Part shown: positions 54,458 through 62,331 of the stretch, piece by piece | Numbering within the stretch: the first letter of the stretch is position 1 | How the letters are laid out: every line of letters starts with the position of its first letter | Origin: Streptomyces sp. NRRL S-244 | Lineage (GTDB): Bacteria > Actinomycetota > Actinomycetes > Streptomycetales > Streptomycetaceae | Assembly: GCF_000717915.1 (NCBI RefSeq) | Contig: NZ_JOCX01000005.1 | Span: 62,001-126,000, forward strand | DNA: 64,000 bases | Direction: 5' to 3' | Program-made: the position numbers and the translations under genes | The notes under the pieces: generated by a model | Databases searched by the model: none | The model's input: the letters and a program-made list of their open reading frames with translations, nothing else | What the model was told of the DNA's origin: nothing

Positions 54458-54627
54458 GTCACCACCCCCACCAGCGCGGCCAGGCAGAGCCCGCCCACGG
54501 TCATCGGGATGACCAGGAACCAGGGCAGATCGGCCTCCCCGGTCGCGTCGAGCAGGTACAGCACGCCCGCGGCCACCAGGGTCAGGCCGGCCAGCAGCCG
54601 GCCGGGCTGGAACTCATGACGCGGCAC
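54403..54627 (-). CDS. Small two-span membrane protein coupled to the PspC gene
   Basis: The product is 74 aa with two hydrophobic spans (LLAGLTLVAAGVLYLLD and FLVIPMTVGGLCLAALVGVVTYAV) and a basic C-terminus. GTG 54627 has GGAGG 6 nt upstream and overlaps the stop of the PspC gene (54614), indicating coupling. An in-frame GTG at 54651 would add eight residues. Function is unknown; it belongs to the PspC/LiaRS-like group. The 3' end overlaps DoxX antiparallel. Confidence 0.75.
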   Translation of the reverse strand: MPRHEFQPGRLLAGLTLVAAGVLYLLDATGEADLPWFLVIPMTVGGLCLAALVGVVTYAVRRDRRDRISESSER

Positions 54628-55975
54628 GGGCCACCTCCACCTGTCCGACACCTGCGTTCAGGTGCAGCTCGATCGTTCCCCCGGCCTCGGTGCCGGCGGA
54701 CGGCTTCAGGGTCGCCTGCTGGGTTTCGCCGCCGCTCTTGACGCGTACGTCCTGGCTGGTCTCCCCGGGCATGTGGATGTCGCCCAGCTTCACCGAGACG
54801 TCGGCCTGCGCGGTGACCTCGCGGGGCACGATCACCTTGAGCCGGCCCGCCTCCACGCTGGCGCGGACGGACAGCGTGGTGCCCTTCGGCACGTCCAGCC
54901 GGCTCAGGTCCAGCGTGGCCAGCCCGGTGCCCGCCGTATAGACGGGTCTGACGTCGGCCACCGCGGCCGGCCGCCATTCCACGGACTTCCAGTCGGTGCC
55001 GATCTCGCGGGGCAGCGCGGAGGCGCCGGCCAGCAGCCCGGCGGTGATCACCGCGAGCAGGACGGTGCCGAAGCCGGTGCGGCCCTTGACCGAGCTGACC
55101 GCGAGGCCGAGCCCGAAGACGGCGAGCGCCGAGGCCAGACCCATCTGCAACGCGTGCGAGAGGGTGCTGCCCTGCCACACGGCGGCGGTGGCGGCGCCCC
55201 CGGCCAGCAGGGCCAGGACGAACACCCGGCCGCCGATGCCCCCGCGCGGGACCTTCGGGGCGGCGGCCCGCCCGGGGGCGTCCGGGGCGCGGCCGTCCCC
55301 GATGTTCCGCGCGGCGTTGGCGTCGGCCGAGTCGTCCGGCCCCCACAGGTACCCGGAGGATCCCACGGGGCCGGTCGTGCCGTCCTTGACCAGCGGGTCC
55401 CGCCACCAGGACGGACTGCCGGGCACGGGCGGAGCCTGGGTCTCCGGCGGGGCGGGGGCAGGACGGTGCACCGCCTGCGGCTCGGCCTCGGGGGCGGCGG
55501 CCTTCCGGCGGCGCTGCGACCAGTACGAGGCCCCGCCGAGGGCCAGGATCACCAGGACGGAGAACACGGCCAGCCCGCCGTTGTCCAGCATCGACAGGAA
55601 CAGCGCGCAGCCGACCAGGGCCGCGAACACGGCGGCCAGGGTGGCGCCCTCGACCCGGCCGGTCAGCAGCTTCTTCGCCTCGCTGTCCTCCTCGCCCTCC
55701 ACCGGCAGCAGCAGCCAGGCGAAGCCGTAGAAGATCAGGCCGACCCCGCCGGTGACCGCGAGGACGCCGAGCACGATCCGGAAGATCACCGGGTCCAGGT
55801 CGAAGTACCGGCCGAGGCCGCCGCACACGCCCGCGAGGACCTTGTCGCGCTTGCTGCGGCGCAGCGGCGGCCGGTCGGCGGCGCGGTCTGCGGGCCGGTC
55901 TGCGGGCCGGTCTGCGGCCCGGTCGCCCGGCGGCGGTGCCGTACCGGCCGGCGGCGGGGAGTCGTGCTTGGTCAT
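54614..55975 (-). CDS. PspC-domain membrane protein with C-terminal LiaF-like region
   Basis: The product is 453 aa. The N-terminus contains ADRPADRP repeats from a 12-bp unit. The PspC domain (about 50-110) has DKVLAGVCGGLGRYFDLDPVIFRI and FYGFAWLLLPVEG. Further spans follow, and the C-terminal 130 residues are beta-rich (LDLSRLDVPKGTTLSVRASVEAG), like LiaF or toast-rack domains. PspC/LiaF proteins sense envelope stress and restrain LiaS-type kinases. It is divergent from a PspC-containing kinase and its regulator. Confidence 0.88.
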   Translation of the reverse strand: MTKHDSPPPAGTAPPPGDRAADRPADRPADRAADRPPLRRSKRDKVLAGVCGGLGRYFDLDPVIFRIVLGVLAVTGGVGLIFYGFAWLLLPVEGEEDSEAKKLLTGRVEGATLAAVFAALVGCALFLSMLDNGGLAVFSVLVILALGGASYWSQRRRKAAAPEAEPQAVHRPAPAPPETQAPPVPGSPSWWRDPLVKDGTTGPVGSSGYLWGPDDSADANAARNIGDGRAPDAPGRAAAPKVPRGGIGGRVFVLALLAGGAATAAVWQGSTLSHALQMGLASALAVFGLGLAVSSVKGRTGFGTVLLAVITAGLLAGASALPREIGTDWKSVEWRPAAVADVRPVYTAGTGLATLDLSRLDVPKGTTLSVRASVEAGRLKVIVPREVTAQADVSVKLGDIHMPGETSQDVRVKSGGETQQATLKPSAGTEAGGTIELHLNAGVGQVEVARAAS

Positions 55976-56091
55976 GGCTCCATGGTGGCAACCCGCCGCG
56001 CCCCGCGGCACCGGGCCCGACCCTGGCGCAACCCTGATATCCCCCCGACAGAACTGGGGGGCTGCCCTGATGTCCCGTACGCCGCCCGCGT

Positions 56092-57402
56092 GTGACCATC
56101 AATGGCATGCCCGTCGCCACCGCCCCCCGTCCCCCGCACGCAGCAGACGCCGAAGAACCGCCGCAGCGCAAGCTCTACCGCAGCGCCGACGGCCGGATGC
56201 TCGGCGGTGTCGCGCGCGGTCTCGCCGGGCACCTCGGGCTGCCGGTCGTCTGGGTCCGGCTCGCGTTCCTCGGCCTGTTCATGTGGGGCGACGGACTCGG
56301 CGTACTGCTGTACGCCGCGTTCTGGGTCTTCGTACCGCTGGGGGTCGGCGGGCGCACCGGACACCGCTCCTTCTTCGAGACCCTCTCCGACGGCAGCCGC
56401 CGCCTGCGCAAACCCGACCGGGGGCAGATCACCGCCCTCATAGCCCTGTGCATCGGCGCCGGCATCTTCATCTCCAAGGTCCAGCTCGGCGGCACCTCCG
56501 GCCGGTACGTGTGGCCGACGCTGCTCGTCGGCGCCGGTGTGGTCCTCGTCTGGCGCCAGGCCGACAACGCCCGCCGTGCCCACTGGGGCGCCGCCGCCGG
56601 GCGCAACGCGCGCCTGCTCCAGATGGCCCGCGGGTTCGCCGGGGTCGCCCTGGTCGGCGTCGGCCTGACCGTCTTCATCGTCGTCCGCGGCTCGGCCGCG
56701 CAGCTCGGCAACGTACTGACCGCGGCCCTCGCCGTCCTCGTCGGCACGGCCCTGCTCGCCGGCCCCTGGCTGATCCGGATGACCCAGGACCTCTCCGAGG
56801 AGCGCCTCATGCGCATCCGGGCCCAGGAGCGCGCCGAGGTCGCCGCCCACGTGCACGACTCGGTGCTGCACACCCTGACCCTGATCCAGCGCAACGCGGA
56901 GGACGTCGGCGAGGTGCGCCGCCTGGCCCGCGCGCAGGAGCGGGAGCTGCGGAACTGGCTGTACAAGCCGGAGGGCACCGGCAAGGACGAGGCCGAGGAG
57001 CCCACCACCCTCGCGGAGGCCGTCAAGAAGACGGCCGCCGAGGTGGAGGACCACCACGGGGTCCCCATCGAGGTCGTCGTGGTCGGCGACTGCCCGCTCG
57101 ACGACGGGCTGGGTGCACAGATCCAGGCCGCGCGCGAGGCGATGGTCAACGCCGCCAAGTACGGTGGCGAGGGCGGGCCGGTGCAGGTGTACGCCGAGGT
57201 GGAGGGGCAGACGGTGTTCGTGTCCGTACGGGACCGGGGGCCGGGCTTCGACATCGACGCGGTACCGGACGACCGCATGGGCGTACGAGAATCGATCATC
57301 GGCCGGATGCAGCGCAACGGCGGGACCGCACGGCTGCGGTCCGCGCCCGACGGCGGCACGGAAGTCGAGCTGGAGATGGAGAGGGCGGCGAACGCAGCAT
57401 GA
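56092..57402 (+). CDS. NarL/LiaS-type sensor histidine kinase with N-terminal PspC domain
   Basis: The product is 436 aa. A PspC domain (about 28-85: KLYRSADGRMLGGVARGLAGHLGLPVVWVRLAF) is fused to three further spans and a HisKA_3 segment with the phospho-His in EVAAHVHDSVLHTLTLIQRN. A HATPase (AREAMVNAAKYGG, VRDRGPGFD) completes it. This architecture is the actinobacterial PspC-kinase group. GTG 56092 or ATG 56107 may be the start. It overlaps the regulator gene by 4 nt. Confidence 0.9.
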   Translation: MTINGMPVATAPRPPHAADAEEPPQRKLYRSADGRMLGGVARGLAGHLGLPVVWVRLAFLGLFMWGDGLGVLLYAAFWVFVPLGVGGRTGHRSFFETLSDGSRRLRKPDRGQITALIALCIGAGIFISKVQLGGTSGRYVWPTLLVGAGVVLVWRQADNARRAHWGAAAGRNARLLQMARGFAGVALVGVGLTVFIVVRGSAAQLGNVLTAALAVLVGTALLAGPWLIRMTQDLSEERLMRIRAQERAEVAAHVHDSVLHTLTLIQRNAEDVGEVRRLARAQERELRNWLYKPEGTGKDEAEEPTTLAEAVKKTAAEVEDHHGVPIEVVVVGDCPLDDGLGAQIQAAREAMVNAAKYGGEGGPVQVYAEVEGQTVFVSVRDRGPGFDIDAVPDDRMGVRESIIGRMQRNGGTARLRSAPDGGTEVELEMERAANAA

Positions 57403-58094
57403 CCGAGGAGACGACCGGCAGCGCGGCAGCGGACAGGCACGTCCGGGTGGTGCTCGTCGACGACCACCGGATGTTCCGCGCGGGCGTGCAGGCCGAGATC
57501 GGCGAGACCGCCCGGACCGGGGTCGAGGTCGTCGGCGAGGCGGCCGACGTGGACCAGGCCGTCACCGTCATCACCGCCACCCGGCCCGAGGTGGTCCTGC
57601 TCGACGTGCACCTGCCCGGCGGCGGCGGGGTCGAGGTGCTGCGGCGCTGCGCCCCGCTGATGGCGGCCGCCGAGAACCCGGTGCGGTTCCTGGCCCTGTC
57701 CGTGTCGGACGCCGCCGAGGACGTCATCGGGGTCATCCGGGGCGGCGCGCGCGGGTACGTCACCAAGACCATCACCGGGACCGACCTGGTGAACTCGGTC
57801 TTCCGGGTGCAGGAGGGCGACGCGGTGTTCTCGCCGCGGCTGGCGGGCTTCGTGCTCGACGCCTTCGCCTCGACGGACGCCCCGCCGGTCGACGAGGACC
57901 TGGACCGCCTCACGCAGCGCGAGCGCGAGGTGCTGCGGCTGATCGCGCGCGGGTACGCGTACAAGGAGATCGCCAAGCAGCTCTTCATCTCGGTGAAGAC
58001 CGTGGAGTCCCACGTCTCGGCGGTGCTCAGGAAGCTCCAGCTCTCCAACCGGCACGAACTGACCCGCTGGGCGACGGCGCGCCGCCTGGTGTGA
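57399..58094 (+). CDS. NarL/LuxR-family response regulator (LiaR-like)
   Basis: The product is 231 aa. The receiver domain has VVLVDDHRMFRAGV, Asp69 in VVLLDVHLPGGGG and Lys in YVTKTITG. A LuxR helix-turn-helix has LTQREREVLRLIARGYAYKEIAKQLFISVKTVESHVSAVLRKL. The ATGA overlap with the kinase stop shows a two-component pair. The likely regulon includes the divergent PspC operon, as in LiaFSR autoregulation, by inference. Confidence 0.93.
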   Translation: MTEETTGSAAADRHVRVVLVDDHRMFRAGVQAEIGETARTGVEVVGEAADVDQAVTVITATRPEVVLLDVHLPGGGGVEVLRRCAPLMAAAENPVRFLALSVSDAAEDVIGVIRGGARGYVTKTITGTDLVNSVFRVQEGDAVFSPRLAGFVLDAFASTDAPPVDEDLDRLTQREREVLRLIARGYAYKEIAKQLFISVKTVESHVSAVLRKLQLSNRHELTRWATARRLV

Positions 58095-58154
58095 CCGACG
58101 CCGCAGGGGGCGGGGGCAACCGCGGGGCGCCGCGGCGCCCTCTTGGGTGGCGTG

Positions 58155-59267
58155 ATGAGCTTGACCGGGTTCCCCCTGTTCGCGACGGCGATCGCCCTCA
58201 CGGCGATCGCCGTTCTCCTGCCGCTGGCCGTGTGGAGCAAGGTGCGCGGCCCCGCCGTCGTACGGGTGTCGACCCGGGCCCTGATGATCGTGTTCGCCCA
58301 GGTCACCGCCGTCGCGCTGGTGTTCATCTCGGTGAACCGGCAGGAGACCTTCTACGCTTCCTGGGGCGATCTGCTCGGCACCGGGAAGTACGTCACGGCC
58401 GCTCCCGACCTCGGCGCGGACGGGCTCGGCGGGAAGAAGGCCGCGGAGGTCAAGGCGGAGCCGAAGGTGCTCCAGAACTTCCAGCCGGTCGACGGCCTCG
58501 GCGGCCGGGTCAAGAAGACCGAGCTCGACGGCAAGATCTCCGGGGTCAAGGGCGACGTCATGGTGTGGCTCCCGCCGCAGTACGACGACCCGGCGTTCAA
58601 GAACAAGAAGTTCCCGGTGGTCGAGCTGATCCCGGGCATACCGGGGACGGGCAAGTCCTGGTTCCAGGGGCTCAAGGCGGCAGAGGTGCTGGAGCCGCTG
58701 ATGAAGAGCGGCAAGGTGCAGCCGTTCATCCTGGTCTCGCCGCGCGCCATGCTGCTGGGCAACGGCGACACCGGATGCGCGAACATCCCCGGCAAGGTCA
58801 ACGCGGACAGCTGGTTCAGCGTCGACGTCCGCAAGATGGTCGTCGACAACTTCCGGGCCTCCGACGAGGCCCGCACCTGGGGCGTGGCCGGGTACTCGGC
58901 GGGCGCGTACTGCGCCGCCAAGCTGGCGATCCTGCACCCCGACCGCTACAGCGCGGCCGTCTCCCTCTCCGGCTACAACGACCCGGGCCAGGAGCCCACC
59001 TCGCTGGTCGCCCAGGACCCGGAGATGCGGCGCACCCACAACCTGAAGGCCCTGCTCAAGGCCGCGCCCACGCCGCCGGCGGTCTCGCTGTGGATGTCGG
59101 GCGCCGAGCAGGACGGCTACCTGTCCGGCACGGACCTCAAGGCCATCGCGCAGACCCCGACCGCGGTGCACGCGGAGAAGGTCACCGGCGGGCACAACCT
59201 CGACTCGTGGTCGAAGCAGCTCCCGCAGGCCTTCACCTGGCTGACCACGCAGGTCAAGGCACCGTAG
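58155..59267 (+). CDS. Membrane-anchored putative esterase (alpha/beta fold)
   Basis: The product is 370 aa. Two N-terminal spans (about 3-25 and 38-60) anchor an extracytoplasmic esterase domain resembling the esterase D / mycolyltransferase fold (PF00756-like). It has VMVWLPPQYDD, FPVVELIPGIPGTGKSW, nucleophile Ser248 in VAGYSAGAYCAAKLA and a His near the end in GGHNLDSW. The cell-surface substrate is unknown. ATG 58155 was preferred to TTG 58143. It follows the regulator by 60 nt and may be part of the same transcript. Confidence 0.85.
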   Translation: MSLTGFPLFATAIALTAIAVLLPLAVWSKVRGPAVVRVSTRALMIVFAQVTAVALVFISVNRQETFYASWGDLLGTGKYVTAAPDLGADGLGGKKAAEVKAEPKVLQNFQPVDGLGGRVKKTELDGKISGVKGDVMVWLPPQYDDPAFKNKKFPVVELIPGIPGTGKSWFQGLKAAEVLEPLMKSGKVQPFILVSPRAMLLGNGDTGCANIPGKVNADSWFSVDVRKMVVDNFRASDEARTWGVAGYSAGAYCAAKLAILHPDRYSAAVSLSGYNDPGQEPTSLVAQDPEMRRTHNLKALLKAAPTPPAVSLWMSGAEQDGYLSGTDLKAIAQTPTAVHAEKVTGGHNLDSWSKQLPQAFTWLTTQVKAP

Positions 59268-59290
59268 GGCCAAGCGCCATAAGGCCTTCG

Positions 59291-59326
59291 GGCGGCAGCC
59301 TCACGCCGGGCGGCAGCCTCACGCCG
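59291..59326 (+). repeat. 18-bp direct repeat at the NlpC/P60 3' end
   Basis: GGGCGGCAGCCTCACGCC occurs twice in tandem. The second copy contains the stop codon of the leftward NlpC/P60 gene (TCA at 59319-59321), so the last codons and stop may have been duplicated. Confidence 0.85.
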
Positions 59327-60371
59327 GGCGGGAGGCGCCCGCCCAGGGCATCGAGTCGATCGGGGCCACGCGGACCGTGGACCCGGGGCGCGGGGCGTGG
59401 ATCATCTGGCCGTTGCCGATGTACAGGCCGACGTGGGTGACCCCGGAGTAGAAGAACACCAGGTCACCGGGGGCCAGCTGGTCGCGGGAGACCCGCTGCC
59501 CCGCGTTGATCTGGGTGTAGGTGGTGCGGGGCAGGGAGACCCCGGCCGAGCGCCAGGCCGCCTGGGTCAGGCCGGAGCAGTCGAACGAGCCCGGTCCCGT
59601 CGCGCCCCAGACGTACGGCTTGCCGATCGCCCCGTACGCGAAGGCCACCGCGCGGGCCGCGCGCGTACCGTCCGAGGGCGCCGGCGGCGGGGTCGTGGCA
59701 CGCGGACCGGCCGGGCCCGCGCCGCCCGACTGCGCCTCGTAAGCGGCCCGCTCCTCGGCGGTGAGCTTGGCCAGCAGCCGCTTGGCGGTGTCGAGCTTGC
59801 CCTCGACGGTGGCCTTGTACCCGGCGAGTTCGCCCTCGCGGGCGCGCAGGTCGGCGAGCCGGCCGGAGGCCTTGTCCTTGAGCTGCCGGACCTCGTCGAG
59901 CTGGCGTCGTACGGAGGAGACCTCGGCGGCGCTGCGGTCGCCGGTCCGGGTGAGGAACGAGGCCTGGTCCAGGTAGTCCTCGGGGTTCTCGGCCAGCGCC
60001 AGCCGCATGGCGGGCCCCAGGCCGCCGGTGCGGTACTGGCCGGCGGCCAGGGAACCGAGCGCCCGGCGGGCGGTGTTGAGCCGGTCGGTCTTGCGGGCGG
60101 TCTCGTCGCGCAGGGCGTCGAGCGCGCGCTGGGCCCCGTCGGCCTGCTCCTTCGCCCCGTTGTACCGCTCGGCCGTCTCCTCGGCCTCCTCGTAGAGCCG
60201 GTCGACCTCGGCCTTCACCTGGGAGGGCGTCTGCTGGGGCTCGGCCTGCGAGGTGCCTTCGAAGGCGGTGGCGGTGGCAGCGCCCGCGAGGGCGAGCGTC
60301 GCGGCGGTCCGCACGGTGCCGCGGGAGAGCGGATGGAGCGGGCGCTGCCTGGGCTTTCGGTGACTGGCCAC
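59319..60371 (-). CDS. Secreted NlpC/P60 peptidoglycan endopeptidase
   Basis: The product is 350 aa. A signal peptide (about 1-43, cleavage near SQA) is followed by a long coiled coil (45-215: VKAEVDRLYEEAEETAERYN ... KRLLAKLTAEERAAYE), then a Pro/Thr linker. The C-terminal NlpC/P60 domain has Cys in GSFDCSGLTQAAW near 265, and His in VTHVGLYIG near 312. It hydrolyses D-Glu/mDAP-type peptide bonds in the wall, in the manner of RipA/SwlA. The GTG start lacks a riboswitch-like leader. Confidence 0.92.
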   Translation of the reverse strand: MASHRKPRQRPLHPLSRGTVRTAATLALAGAATATAFEGTSQAEPQQTPSQVKAEVDRLYEEAEETAERYNGAKEQADGAQRALDALRDETARKTDRLNTARRALGSLAAGQYRTGGLGPAMRLALAENPEDYLDQASFLTRTGDRSAAEVSSVRRQLDEVRQLKDKASGRLADLRAREGELAGYKATVEGKLDTAKRLLAKLTAEERAAYEAQSGGAGPAGPRATTPPPAPSDGTRAARAVAFAYGAIGKPYVWGATGPGSFDCSGLTQAAWRSAGVSLPRTTYTQINAGQRVSRDQLAPGDLVFFYSGVTHVGLYIGNGQMIHAPRPGSTVRVAPIDSMPWAGASRPA

Positions 60372-60519
60372 GAGGGCCTCACGTCCTTCCTCGCTCGGGA
60401 GCTCGGTGCTTGGAGGAGGACGCTAGACCGGAAGGTAACGGCCGGATGACGAGATGATCGCAAGTGCCCCGACGTGACCTGACGTGAACGGATGTGGCTG
60501 TTGTGGCTCGGTGTCGGGA

Positions 60520-60873
60520 TCAGTGCCAGAGGACGGCGATGAAGATATTGACCACGGTCAGCCCGCCGACCGCACCGAACAGAGCCTTCTCCACGTGCTC
60601 CTCGTCCCGCTTCACGTAGACGAGCGCGAGGATCACGAAGAGGACGGCGAGCTTCACGCCGATCTTGATGTTGTTGACGTGGCCGCCGTCCATCTCGCGG
60701 AAGCCGACCAGCAGGACGCCGGTGACGAGCATCGTCAGCGCGCCGTGCAGCATCGCGGGCACGAAGCGGGCGGTGCCGGCGCTCATCGCCTTCATCTGGG
60801 TCAGGAAACCGCCCAGGAGGGCGGCGATCCCGATGATGTGCAGGCCCACGAAGACACTGATGAGTACGTCCAT
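60520..60873 (-). CDS. Four-span membrane protein
   Basis: The product is 117 aa with four hydrophobic segments (VLISVFVGLHIIGIAALLGG, FVPAMLHGALTMLVTGVLLVG, IGVKLAVLFVILALVYV, KALFGAVGGLTVVNIFIAVLW) and a conserved-looking DGGHVNNIKIGVKL loop. The family is not recognised. It lies 26 nt after an alpha/beta hydrolase gene in the same direction. Confidence 0.78.
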   Translation of the reverse strand: MDVLISVFVGLHIIGIAALLGGFLTQMKAMSAGTARFVPAMLHGALTMLVTGVLLVGFREMDGGHVNNIKIGVKLAVLFVILALVYVKRDEEHVEKALFGAVGGLTVVNIFIAVLWH

Positions 60874-60899
60874 GGCGTCGAGCGTACGGGGGCTCCCGG

Positions 60900-61856
60900 T
60901 CAGCCCAGGAAGCGGGTCAGCTCCTCGATGACCACCTCCGGCCGCTCCTCCGGGAGGTAGTGCCCGCTGCCGTCGACGCGGACCACGCGGGTGTCGGTGC
61001 CGAGGGCGGGGACGGCGGTCACGAGGCTCTCGTAGTTGCTGTACTCGCCGCCCAGGGCCAGGACCGGCGCGGTCACCGGGGCGTAGGCCGCCAGGTCGGC
61101 GATGTCCCGGGTGAAGGTCCGGTACCAGTCGTTGGCGGCGCGCACGGCCTCCGGTGCCTCGTAGGCGCGGGCGTACACCGCGCGGGCGTGCGCGTCGACG
61201 GAGCCGGGGTCGGCGGCCGCGTTCTCGAACAGCCAGTCCAGCAGGAGGTGGAAGCGGCCGGCGAGCAGCTGCTCGGGGAGGCCGTGGACCTGGTTGAAGG
61301 CGAACCACCACTTGTGGCGCTGCCCCTGCCGGGGGAGCAGGGTCTGCCGGGCCCAGCTCTCCTCGGGGTGGGAGACGTCCAGGAGGGCGATCTTCCGGGT
61401 GGCCTCGGGGTGGTTGGCGGCGAACGCGTAGGCCACCATCGCGCCGATGTCGTGGCCCACGACGTGGGCGCTCGCGATGCCGAGCCGGCCGACCAGCGCG
61501 TGGATGTCGCGGGCCAGGGTCTTCTTGTCGTACCCGGTGGCGGGTTTGGCGGAGCCGCCCATGCCGCGCAGGTCGACGGCGATCACGCGGTGGCGGGCCG
61601 CCAGGGCGGGCAGCACCTTGCGCCACTGCCACCAGGTCTGCGGCCAGCCGCCGAGCAGGACGAGCGGCTCGCCGCGGCCGCCCTCGACGTAGTGCAGCCG
61701 GGTGCCGTTGACGTCGGCGTGGTGGCTGGTGAAGCCGCCGTCGAGGGAGGCGGCGAGTGCGGCGTCGTCGAGCGGGGTCTGGTCGAGCGGGGTCTGGTCG
61801 AGCGGGGTCTCGGTGAGCGGGGTCTCGTCGAGCGGGCTGGTGGTGCTGCTGGGCAT
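60900..61856 (-). CDS. Alpha/beta hydrolase, epoxide-hydrolase/haloacetate-dehalogenase-like
   Basis: The product is 318 aa. The N-terminus carries five TPLDQ-type repeats encoded by a 15-bp unit (61771-61840). The core has LLGGWPQTWWQW, DLRGMGGSAKP, nucleophile Asp in VVGHDIGAMVAY and a C-terminal GSGHYLPEERPE His. An Asp nucleophile indicates an epoxide hydrolase or dehalogenase. The ATG follows AGGAGGGG. It is divergent from an ArsR regulator that probably represses it. Confidence 0.9.
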   Translation of the reverse strand: MPSSTTSPLDETPLTETPLDQTPLDQTPLDDAALAASLDGGFTSHHADVNGTRLHYVEGGRGEPLVLLGGWPQTWWQWRKVLPALAARHRVIAVDLRGMGGSAKPATGYDKKTLARDIHALVGRLGIASAHVVGHDIGAMVAYAFAANHPEATRKIALLDVSHPEESWARQTLLPRQGQRHKWWFAFNQVHGLPEQLLAGRFHLLLDWLFENAAADPGSVDAHARAVYARAYEAPEAVRAANDWYRTFTRDIADLAAYAPVTAPVLALGGEYSNYESLVTAVPALGTDTRVVRVDGSGHYLPEERPEVVIEELTRFLG

Positions 61857-61890
61857 GGGAGGCCCCTCCTGCTGGTGCGTCGACCGACCA

Positions 61891-61976
61891 TTCGAAGATT
61901 TCGTACGGTCCCGGTGGGCATGACTGTACGAGATCTTCGAACGGTCTGGCAATGTCCGTACGAGATCTGCGTACAG
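61891..61976 (+). promoter_or_regulatory. Three operator-like repeats in the hydrolase/arsR divergent promoter
   Basis: The motif CNGTACGARATCTNCG occurs at 61891-61908 (minus orientation, CCGTACGAAATCTTCGAA), 61924-61944 and 61956-61976. The third is a near-perfect palindrome. TACAGT (61972-61977) ends 6 nt before the arsR ATG, and the same TACAGT occurs on the other strand at copy 2 facing the hydrolase. Autoregulation and divergent repression by the adjacent ArsR protein are likely. Confidence 0.75.
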
Positions 61977-61983
61977 TGAGGGC

Positions 61984-62331
61984 ATGCCTGCCGCCGCCGA
62001 GCTGACCCACCCCTCCGCCGAGGACCTCGACCTGGCCGAGGTGCTCGCGGCCCTGGGCCACCCCGTCCGCCTCGAGATCGTCCGCAAGCTCGCCTCCGGC
62101 GAGGAGACGTTCTGCGGAGAAGTGGTGCCCGACCTGCCCCGATCGAGCGTCACGCACCACCTCAAGACGCTCCGCGAGGGCGGGGTGATCTGCCAGCGCC
62201 CGCAGGGCCGCAAGCTCTACCTCGCCCTGCGCCGTGACGATCTGGAACTGCGCTTCCCCGGTCTCCTGGAACTCGTACTGGCGTGTCGGTCCCGACCCCT
62301 AGACTCGGAAAGCGATGAGCAGCCTCTTTGA
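61984..62331 (+). CDS. ArsR-family transcriptional repressor
   Basis: The product is 115 aa. The winged helix is LAEVLAALGHPVRLEIVRKLA ... RSSVTHHLKTLREGGVICQRPQGRKLYLALR. It has Cys in EETFCGEV and VLACRS but not the classical ELCVCDL metal motif, so the effector may be organic or redox. Leaderless start probable (TACAGT ends 6 nt upstream). It overlaps pcrA by 17 nt but probably has its own promoter. Confidence 0.92.
   Translation: MPAAAELTHPSAEDLDLAEVLAALGHPVRLEIVRKLASGEETFCGEVVPDLPRSSVTHHLKTLREGGVICQRPQGRKLYLALRRDDLELRFPGLLELVLACRSRPLDSESDEQPL

Noticed and set aside
60372-60519. ydaO-type (c-di-AMP) riboswitch upstream of the NlpC/P60 gene
   Set aside because: The 148-nt gap lacks the paired conserved blocks I would expect, so no claim is made.
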